10,445 bases of DNA. Origin: an uncultured Anaerolineae bacterium (GTDB lineage: Bacteria; Chloroflexota; Anaerolineae; B4-G1; DUEL01). Made by a program: the position numbers and the translations under genes. The stretch spans positions 1 to 10,445 of the forward strand of contig CALDFY010000201.1 of NCBI GenBank assembly GCA_937942115.1. The letters are read 5' to 3'. Positions within the stretch are counted from its first letter, which is position 1, and every line of letters starts with the position of its first letter. Below are positions 5,506-10,445 of this stretch, in pieces. The notes under the pieces are model-generated. The model had not been told where the DNA came from, made no database searches, and saw nothing but the letters and a program-made list of their open reading frames with translations.

Positions 5506-6725
5506 GGCTGCCGGTGTCTGTGGTTACTGGGTTGCGAGCCCTGTGGCTCTGGGGGGAATCCCATGCCGGATGGATTCTGGCCGTGGGGATTTGCCTGGCC
5601 GCGCTGTTCAACCTCTATCTGTGGTGGCGGTGGTTCCCGGCACCTGTTTCGTGTAGTCATAAGAACCCCCCCGTTTGTCCTGGCGGTTCTTCGTATAGCC
5701 ATCAGGAAGAGAAGGAGCGGCCCTGTCCATCTGCGCGTCAGACCCTCCCCCGGGTCAGCATTCTGCTCCCGGCGTGGAACGAGGCGGAGTACATTCGGGA
5801 TTGCCTGGAGGCCATACGCGGCCTGTGCTACCCGGACCTGGAACTGATCCTCTGCGCGGGGGGAACGGACGGGACACTGGACCTGGCCCGGCGCTTCGCG
5901 CCCCCCGGCGCAGTCGTCCTGGAACAGGGGCCCGGGGAGGGAAAACAGCGTGCCCTTCAGCGATGCCTGGAGCACGCGACCGGCTCCATCGTCTTCCTGA
6001 CTGATGCCGATTGCCTGCTGGAGGACGAAACCTTTGAGCGGACTCTCTGGCCCATCCTGATGGGCGAGGAGGTGGTGACAACAGGGGCCCGCCGGCCCCT
6101 GGATGGGCAGAAATCCCACCCGCTGGCCGCGTTCCAGTGGTCGCATCACCTCTGGATGCAGGCGGCGGCGCCGATGTACGTGGATACGCTGGACGGCGTC
6201 AACGCGGCCGTCCGTCGGGATGTGCTGGAGAGGGTGGGGGGCTTCTCTGTGCCGGCCTCCATCGGCACCGATTATGCGCTCTCCCGGCAACTGGGGGACG
6301 CCGGATACCGCATTCGCTTTGTCCCCCAAAGCCGTATGCGGACGGCCTACTGCACTGGGGTAGGGGAGTACCTGCGCCAGCGCTCCCGCTGGTTCCGCAA
6401 CCGCCTTCTCCACGGCCTCCGGTACCGGCGCTGGCGCGAGGTCGGTGGGCATCTCTGGGCCGCGCTGACTTCGTTGGGTATGCTGGCAATCCCGCTGATG
6501 GGCGGTCTGGGGAGCCGACTCCTCTGGGCGCTCTGGCTGGCCGCGCTGAGCCACCTGGTCTTCAGCCAGGCCCGTTTCACGGGGGCGGCATGGGTCCAGG
6601 GCGCGGCCCGTCTCTCCCACTGGTGGCAATATGGGCTGTTCCTTCCCTACATCGTTATCGGCTGGGCCGCGAACGTGCGGGGCCTGGTGGAGTCTCTGAT
6701 CCCCGGGCGACGGTGGAGGTGGTGA
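5502..6725 (+). CDS. Membrane family 2 glycosyltransferase with QxxRW motif (processive-type layout)
   Basis: A 407-aa integral membrane glycosyltransferase. One helix lies at about residues 22-42, followed by an unusually long Cys/Ser/Pro-rich linker (44-82) and the GT-A domain: VSILLPAWNEAEY (85-97), CAGGTDGT (118-125), the metal-binding DAD (168-170), GGFSVPASIGTDYALSRQLGDAGY (246-269, TD as the acidic catalytic pair) and QRSRW (293-297). The D, DxD, TD and QxxRW set is shared with cellulose, hyaluronan and NodC-type synthases and with non-processive ceramide glucosyltransferase relatives. About three C-terminal hydrophobic segments follow (317-335, 338-356, 373-391), so it could extrude or transfer a chain at the membrane. 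The only early start is GTG at 5502, overlapping the small repeat ORF stop; the ribosome-binding site is weak. At 407 aa it is shorter than most polymerising synthases. Confidence 0.88.
   Translation: MRLPVSVVTGLRALWLWGESHAGWILAVGICLAALFNLYLWWRWFPAPVSCSHKNPPVCPGGSSYSHQEEKERPCPSARQTLPRVSILLPAWNEAEYIRDCLEAIRGLCYPDLELILCAGGTDGTLDLARRFAPPGAVVLEQGPGEGKQRALQRCLEHATGSIVFLTDADCLLEDETFERTLWPILMGEEVVTTGARRPLDGQKSHPLAAFQWSHHLWMQAAAPMYVDTLDGVNAAVRRDVLERVGGFSVPASIGTDYALSRQLGDAGYRIRFVPQSRMRTAYCTGVGEYLRQRSRWFRNRLLHGLRYRRWREVGGHLWAALTSLGMLAIPLMGGLGSRLLWALWLAALSHLVFSQARFTGAAWVQGAARLSHWWQYGLFLPYIVIGWAANVRGLVESLIPGRRWRW
5653..5700. repeat. Inverted repeat inside the linker-coding part of the membrane glycosyltransferase
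   Basis: AAGAACC at 5661-5667 is the reverse complement of GGTTCTT at 5685-5691, separated by 17 bases, with GTAG at 5653-5656 just upstream. The segment is less GC-rich than the flanking gene and encodes the Cys/Ser/His-rich linker. It could be an in-frame short palindromic insertion. A 7-bp arm with a long loop can arise by chance, so this is a tentative call. Confidence 0.35.
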
Positions 6726-6787
6726 GGCGGAAACCGTTCCCCTCGCGCGGGGTGCATTCCGGTGGGTCAGAAACTGCGATGGTTTGC

Positions 6788-6813
6788 GGAGCGCAGGCCG
6801 TCGGGCCCGTAAG
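6788..6813. repeat. Solo degenerate copy of the 21-bp palindromic unit
   Basis: GGAG (6788-6791), CG, CAGGCC (6794-6799), GTCG (6800-6803), GGCCCG (6804-6809) and TAAG match the array unit at 5320-5487 with two internal changes: one in the loop and one that creates an A/C mismatch in the stem. It lies in the 165-base gap between the membrane glycosyltransferase and the synthetase-like gene, about 1.3 kb from the array. A GGAG in place of GTAG is also a known REP variant. A dispersed copy argues that the unit is a mobile or genome-wide element and not merely a local slippage product. Confidence 0.75.
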
Positions 6814-6890
6814 GGCGGGCTCACAATGTTGAATTCTTGCGCCACAACTTTCTGGATAGCCCGGCGAAGCAACCGAAGCGGAGTGGAATC

Positions 6891-8795
6891 ATGGACAATG
6901 TGGTCGGAATCCTCTCCCCGGCAAAGCATGAAACAAACATCCTGGCCCTGGCTCAGAAAATGGCCCAGGTGCTCACAGATGAGAAAACCGACCGCAACTC
7001 CGGTTTCTTATGGAGTGATGGCCACTTCGCCCTTGTATCTTGGCCAGGTGAAGTTGAGGACTCTGTGGCGATCTGGCTGAATCAAGAGACCCTGTTTTAT
7101 TTCAACGGCTATGCCTATTTAAATGGACGGAGAGATGCCATCATTTACAGTCTTCCCCTGACGGTGATCACCGACACCGCTCGGGCTCTCTTGGATAACT
7201 ATTACCGCTCCGGGGTGAAGGCGTTTGGGAATCTGAACGGGTCGTTCTTGTTGCTGTTTTACCACGTAGCGAGAAAGGAGTTGGTCATCGTCAGTGACCG
7301 TTTCGCCTCCCGTCCGCTGTTCTTCCACGAAGGAAATGGTCGCTTTATGTTTGCCAGTGACATCCGTGCGCTGTTACAGAACCCCGACATCGCTCGCAGA
7401 CTGGATATGCGGTCTATTGTGGAGTTTCTCAGGTTTACAATGATCCTGGGAGACCGAACTCTCTATACGGACATCCAATGCCTGCGGCCTGCTACTGCTC
7501 TCATCATCAGCGATGGTGGAAAGCGATGTGAACCGTACTGGATGATGGAGTTTGACGAGAGTTGGGATCAGCCCGATCAGTATTACATTGAGCACCTGGC
7601 TCATAGTTTTCAGGAAACATTGAACAGATCCATTCCCAATGACGAAGGTATTGGCCTAATGCTGAGTGGCGGGTTGGATTCAAGAATGATAGCCGCTGCT
7701 CTTCGGTCCTCCGACAGGCAGGTCACCGCCGTTTCCTTCGGAGGATTTGAGAACGATGAAGTCAGGCTGGCTCGCCGGGTTGCCCAGGTGTGCGGTTTCC
7801 GATTCGCCTTTTTGAAACGAGAGCCGGAATATTATTTTGGAATCTTTCCCGGGGCGGTCCGTATCAGTAATGGCCTGTACGTGTTCTTTCACGCGCATAT
7901 GTTAGGGGTGCACGACCAGGTTCGTGCGCAGGGGTTGCATACCCTCATCCACGGATGGGGCCTTGATGTACTGTTCAGTGGCAGCTACCTGCCGAAGCGG
8001 GTTGTCCACCATCTTCCGGGACGCCATTTTCTGCTCATTTGGCCTCGGCCGTTAAGAACCCACGAGGAAGTTGCCGATAGTTTTTACGGCAAACTGGCTC
8101 TGCCGATGGATGACCTGACAGCCAAACTGGTGGCAGAACCCTACCGAAAGATGTGGCGGGAATATCCAAAGCAAATCATCCTGGAAATGGCAAGGGTAGC
8201 GGCACAGCATGCGCAAGACCCTTATAACCAACATGATTTCATGATGCTGAGCAACTTCACGAAATTCCGCAGTTTCCTCTACCCTCTGAGCGTTCGGTGG
8301 GGGGTAAGAGAGCGGTGTCCCTTATTTAGTAACGACATCATAGACCTGTTTCTGGAGATGCCGCCCCGTCTGCGTTTTTGCTCCAGAGCATACGGCAAGG
8401 CCTTGGCGTTACTGAATGGGGCTCTGGCCAGGATGCCGTATTCCAGGACAGGAACCAGTGTGCTCTATCCGGAGGTGATACAGACCATATCCTATGCGCT
8501 GCAACCGGCGTGCCATTCATTGCGCTTGAGATGGCGCAGGGCTACGGGACAGCACCGGCAATATCCGGCCGAGACCTTTGATTCTTACCCCAACGTGCAA
8601 GTGCTGATGAGAACCGGCGAATTCCGCACATTTCTTCAAGACGGGCTGCTGGCGGACCGGCTCTGCGCCCTGGGTATCGTTGATGCCGATGTTGTAAAAC
8701 AAATGGTGGAGAGGCACCTGGGCGGTATGGCGAATTACGGGGATTACCTGACCGCTCTGATGACGCTCAACTCCTGGCTCCGAGAGTGGGCATAG
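6891..8795 (+). CDS. Asparagine-synthetase-like protein without the glutaminase cysteine
   Basis: A 634-aa protein with the two-part layout of AsnB. The N-terminal class II amidotransferase-like domain (1 to about 205) keeps VGIL near the start, SDRFASRPLFF (135-145) and FASDIRALL (154-162). The synthetase domain has the pyrophosphate loop SGGLDS (259-264), HGWGLD (354-359) and RERCPLFSNDIIDLFLEMP (473-491). AsnB makes asparagine from aspartate, ATP and glutamine; here the nucleophile Cys2 is absent (MDNVVG, first Cys at residue 197), so glutamine hydrolysis is unlikely. In AsnB the third motif is GEGxDE, but Trp356 and Val360 replace both Glu. Beta-lactam synthetase relatives carry Tyr at the first of these. 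An amide-forming enzyme on another substrate, such as a glycan carboxylate, fits. ATG 6891 follows GGAGTGG. G+C is clearly lower than the neighbours, suggesting separate acquisition. Confidence 0.88.
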   Translation: MDNVVGILSPAKHETNILALAQKMAQVLTDEKTDRNSGFLWSDGHFALVSWPGEVEDSVAIWLNQETLFYFNGYAYLNGRRDAIIYSLPLTVITDTARALLDNYYRSGVKAFGNLNGSFLLLFYHVARKELVIVSDRFASRPLFFHEGNGRFMFASDIRALLQNPDIARRLDMRSIVEFLRFTMILGDRTLYTDIQCLRPATALIISDGGKRCEPYWMMEFDESWDQPDQYYIEHLAHSFQETLNRSIPNDEGIGLMLSGGLDSRMIAAALRSSDRQVTAVSFGGFENDEVRLARRVAQVCGFRFAFLKREPEYYFGIFPGAVRISNGLYVFFHAHMLGVHDQVRAQGLHTLIHGWGLDVLFSGSYLPKRVVHHLPGRHFLLIWPRPLRTHEEVADSFYGKLALPMDDLTAKLVAEPYRKMWREYPKQIILEMARVAAQHAQDPYNQHDFMMLSNFTKFRSFLYPLSVRWGVRERCPLFSNDIIDLFLEMPPRLRFCSRAYGKALALLNGALARMPYSRTGTSVLYPEVIQTISYALQPACHSLRLRWRRATGQHRQYPAETFDSYPNVQVLMRTGEFRTFLQDGLLADRLCALGIVDADVVKQMVERHLGGMANYGDYLTALMTLNSWLREWA

Positions 8796-8975
8796 CCGCC
8801 ATAAACCGTTTCGCCTCACCCCCGTTGATCCCCTCTCCTTTTGGCCCCACGGGGCGATGAAGCCCCCTCGGCCCTCGGGGCGAGGCCCGTCGGGCCGTGG
8901 CCCTGAGGCCTCGGGGCCGAAGGCTCGGCCATGCGCAAGCGGCTGCTGCGCTCGCAGTGACAACCTCTCCTTTCT

Positions 8976-9012
8976 CCCCCCCTCTCCCGAACTTCGTTCG
9001 GGAGAGGGGGGG
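8976..9012. repeat. Perfect 17-bp hairpin with a 3-base loop
   Basis: The left arm at 8976-8992 (seven C followed by TCTCCCGAAC) is the exact reverse complement of the right arm at 8996-9012, with loop TTC at 8993-8995. It is the longest perfect inverted repeat in the window. The following bases are CCATATGC, so there is no U-tract. It could act as a factor-independent 3'-end stabiliser, a bidirectional barrier to transcription, or a dispersed intergenic palindrome. Confidence 0.9.
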
Positions 9013-9049
9013 CCATATGCGTTAACTTAGGGGGCTGCGCCAGTTGGGT

Positions 9050-9247
9050 CGCCGCCTCGGGCGCTGACTGAAGCCAGCCTCTTTGGGCCTTCGGCCGGGT
9101 CCCTTCGCTTCGTTCGCAACAAGGTCGGCCTTCGCCGACCTTCTGAGAAGGGCGTCAACGCAGGTTGACGCCCGACGCGAAGCGTAGGGGCAACCCTCGC
9201 GGTTGCCCCCAGGGGAGGCCGATTTCCCATCGGCGCCCGAGGCGGCG
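9050..9247. repeat. Nested inverted-repeat element with a 15-bp closing stem
   Basis: CGCCGCCTCGGGCGC at 9050-9064 is perfectly complementary to 9233-9247. Enclosed are hairpins at 9121-9142 (9-bp arms, loop CTTC), 9150-9173 (10-bp arms, loop GCAG), 9175-9185 (4-bp arms, loop GAA), 9187-9209 (9-bp arms, loop CTCGC, with GTAG at 9184-9187) and 9218-9234 (6-bp arms, loop TTCCC). An 11-base direct repeat GAAGCCAGCCT occurs at 9070-9080 and 9262-9272. No coding potential is evident. It could be a structured RNA, a small non-autonomous element, or a landing site for palindromic repeats. Confidence 0.7.
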
Positions 9248-9330
9248 GGAAGCGGAGAGCCGAAGCCAGCCTTAAGTGAACGCTTATGGGGGTAAGGGGT
9301 GGGGTGAGCGCAGTATGAACCATCCCGTTC

Positions 9331-9352
9331 GGACGGCCTGAAAAGGCCGTCC
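9331..9352 (+). promoter_or_regulatory. GNRA-capped hairpin just upstream of the aminopeptidase ribosome-binding site
   Basis: GGACGGCCT (9331-9339) and AGGCCGTCC (9344-9352) form a perfect 9-bp stem capped by the tetraloop GAAA, ending 16 bases before the ribosome-binding GGAGG at 9369-9373. It does not cover the ribosome-binding site, so a role in mRNA stability or as a transcription-factor-free insulator is more likely than direct translational control. It may equally be one more of the region's palindromes. Confidence 0.5.
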
Positions 9353-9378
9353 CACTGATCCCCTTGCAGGAGGCAAAT

Positions 9379-10401
9379 ATGACCTGGGCCGATGAGGAGA
9401 AAATCACCGCCGGAGTCCGCACTATGCTGGAAGTCAACATGGGCTGGCGGCCCGGCGAGCAGCTGCTGGTGGTGACCGACGTCCCCCGGCCGGAGGACTG
9501 GGCCGGGATGCCCGTCCCCGCGCTGACGGAGATGCTGGAGCGGGCCGTCCTGGCGCGGCAGGTGGCGGAGATCGCGCGCCGGATACGGCCCGGAGCGGCG
9601 GTGGACTTCGTCGTCTACCTGGCCACCGGAAGCCACGGCGCGGAGCCCCCGGCGGACCTGGCCGCGCGCCTGCGGCAGGCCGACGTGGTCATCGCCCTGA
9701 CGACCTACTCCCTCTCCCATACCGACGCGCGGGAAGCCGCGACGCAGGCCGGGGCGCGCCTGGCCAGCATGCCCGGCTTCCTGGCCGAAATGTTCTACCC
9801 GGATGGCCCGATGGCGGTGGACTACCGTCAGGTAGCGGCGGAGGCCGAGGCGATTGCCCGGCGGCTCACCGATGCCCGGGAGGCCCGGGTCCGCTCCCCC
9901 GCCGGCACCGACGTCCGTTTCTCCCTCGTCGGCCGCGCGGGGATGGCCGATACCGGTCTCTACGTCCAGAAAGGGGAATGGGGCAACCTCCCGGCGGGGG
10001 AGGCCTACATCGCCCCGGTGGAGGGGACGGCGGAAGGCGTGCTGGTCGTCCAGGCCGGATGGCACCCCGGCCTGACCGAGGAGATGCGCCTGGTGTTCCG
10101 CGCCGGGCAGGTGGTGGACGTCCTGGGGGGTGGCATGGTCGGGGAGGAACTCCGCCAATTCCTTCGCCCCGGCGACGACGCTCCCCTCTACGTCGCCCGC
10201 CGCAATCTGGCGGAACTGGGCGTGGGGACGAACCCCAACGCCCGCCGGCCGGATAACATCCTGGAGGCGGAAAAGATTCGGGGGACGGTCCACATCGCCA
10301 TCGGCGACAACGCCCACATGGGCGGCACGGTGGCCGCCGATTTCCACGAGGACTTCGTCATCCCCCAGGCGGAACTGTGGCTGGATGGGGAGAGAGTTTG
10401 A
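9379..10401 (+). CDS. M29-type metallo-aminopeptidase
   Basis: A 340-aa cytosolic exopeptidase of the thermophilic aminopeptidase (M29: AmpS/AmpT/PepS) type, which removes N-terminal residues from peptides using a two-metal centre. The N terminus shows GVRTMLEVNMGWRPGEQLLVV (12-32), typical of the family. Candidate metal ligands sit in the C-terminal half: E208 (NLPAGE), E279 in ELGVGTNPNAR (279-289), H305 in GTVHIAIGDN (302-311), and the HxD pair H323/D325. The family is usually about 400 aa, so this is a short member with a compact middle region. AGGAGG at 9368-9373 places the start at ATG 9379, ahead of an in-frame TTG at 9364 that overlaps the ribosome-binding site. It has no evident link to the glycan cluster and is separated from it by 583 non-coding bases. 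The gene is markedly GC-rich. Substrate range is not readable from sequence. Confidence 0.85.
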   Translation: MTWADEEKITAGVRTMLEVNMGWRPGEQLLVVTDVPRPEDWAGMPVPALTEMLERAVLARQVAEIARRIRPGAAVDFVVYLATGSHGAEPPADLAARLRQADVVIALTTYSLSHTDAREAATQAGARLASMPGFLAEMFYPDGPMAVDYRQVAAEAEAIARRLTDAREARVRSPAGTDVRFSLVGRAGMADTGLYVQKGEWGNLPAGEAYIAPVEGTAEGVLVVQAGWHPGLTEEMRLVFRAGQVVDVLGGGMVGEELRQFLRPGDDAPLYVARRNLAELGVGTNPNARRPDNILEAEKIRGTVHIAIGDNAHMGGTVAADFHEDFVIPQAELWLDGERV

Positions 10402-10421
10402 GAAAAGAACATATTTTCTTT
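10401..10421 (+). terminator. Weak AT-rich hairpin after the aminopeptidase gene
   Basis: AGAAAA (10401-10406) can pair with TTTTCT (10414-10419), or alternatively AAAGAA (10404-10409) with TTCTTT (10416-10421). Either gives a 6-bp, AT-only or nearly AT-only stem overlapping the stop codon, followed by few T residues. As an intrinsic terminator it would be weak. A second small hairpin, TGGC/GCCA (10429-10432 and 10439-10442), follows at the window edge. Confidence 0.2.
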
Positions 10422-10445
10422 CAGCCGCTGGCGAAAAGGCCAAAC

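Larger units (their letters stand above)
8796..9378. other. Gene-free interval packed with GC-rich stem-loops
   Basis: No supportable gene lies in these 583 bases on either strand. Besides the elements listed separately there are GGGGC/GCCCC (8851-8855 and 8862-8866), CCTCG/CGAGG (8866-8870 and 8881-8885), GGCCC/GGGCC with a GTC loop (8884-8896), a 20-base palindrome with one mismatched pair (8899-8918), and GGCC/GGCC with a TTC loop (9086-9096). I see no T-tract terminator after the synthetase-like gene and no convincing promoter before the aminopeptidase gene, although both must be terminated or initiated somewhere in this interval if they are separate units. Confidence 0.75.

Noticed and set aside
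6829..6858. A possible promoter (TTGAAT followed by TGGATA) before the synthetase-like gene
   Set aside because: The -10 candidate matches the consensus at too few positions to be supported.
6837..6890. Upstream TTG start that might restore the missing catalytic Cys of the synthetase-like protein
   Set aside because: The added 18 residues contain no Cys, and the ATG at 6891 has a properly spaced GGAG.
5046..6929. A 627-codon open frame on the minus strand spanning the repeat array and membrane glycosyltransferase
   Set aside because: It is antisense to two genes with clear family motifs and stays open because of high G+C and the 21-bp array, which has no stop in that frame. The product shows no domain.
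9022..10443. A 473-codon minus-strand open frame antisense to the aminopeptidase gene
   Set aside because: The plus-strand frame has M29-like motifs and a strong ribosome-binding site. The antisense product is low-complexity, as expected of GC-rich shadow frames.

Overview
The window is a GC-rich bacterial chromosome segment with every supported gene on the + strand. Hand counts of single 60-base lines give about 65-72% G+C in most genes, but only about 40-57% in the gene at 6891-8795. The short intercistronic overlaps, the wealth of intergenic GC-rich stem-loops and the M29-type aminopeptidase would fit a Chloroflexota (Anaerolineae-like) or another GC-rich, possibly thermophilic lineage. 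No marker gene is present, so this placement is an inference only.

Positions 1-214 hold no gene but a run of short stem-loops. From 215 to 6725 lies a glycan-assembly cluster: a DPM/DPG-like family 2 glycosyltransferase with two C-terminal membrane helices (215-1135), a rhamnosyltransferase-type family 2 enzyme (1207-2244), a GT4 (GT-B) enzyme (2249-3385), an unrecognised 193-aa protein (3382-3963), an (alpha/alpha) toroid, glycosidase-like cytosolic protein (3960-5291) and a membrane family 2 glycosyltransferase with the QxxRW motif (5502-6725). The 2249-5291 genes are joined by a 4-nt gap or 4-nt GTGA/ATGA overlaps, so they are probably translationally coupled. Together they look like machinery for building and exporting a lipid-linked or extracellular polysaccharide. 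No flippase, polymerase or sugar-nucleotide gene lies inside the window, so the product cannot be named.

Between 5291 and 5502 sits a tandem array of eight 21-bp units. Each unit is a small palindrome preceded by GTAG or close to it, and one degenerate solo unit with GGAG lies at 6788-6813. This resembles REP elements. The array is also open as a 69-codon ORF of AAGPVAQ-like heptapeptides ending in a GTGA overlap with the next gene.

At 6891-8795 is an asparagine-synthetase-like protein of lower G+C that has lost the N-terminal nucleophile Cys and carries Trp in place of the Glu that is normal in the synthetase active-site GEGxDE motif. It is probably an amide-forming or nucleotidyl-activating enzyme for another substrate, or a modifier of the glycan.

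The 583-base interval 8796-9378 has no supportable gene. It is packed with stem-loops, including a perfect 17-bp hairpin and a roughly 200-bp nested structure closed by a perfect 15-bp inverted repeat. The final gene (9379-10401) is an M29-type metallo-aminopeptidase with a strong ribosome-binding site, apparently a separate transcription unit.
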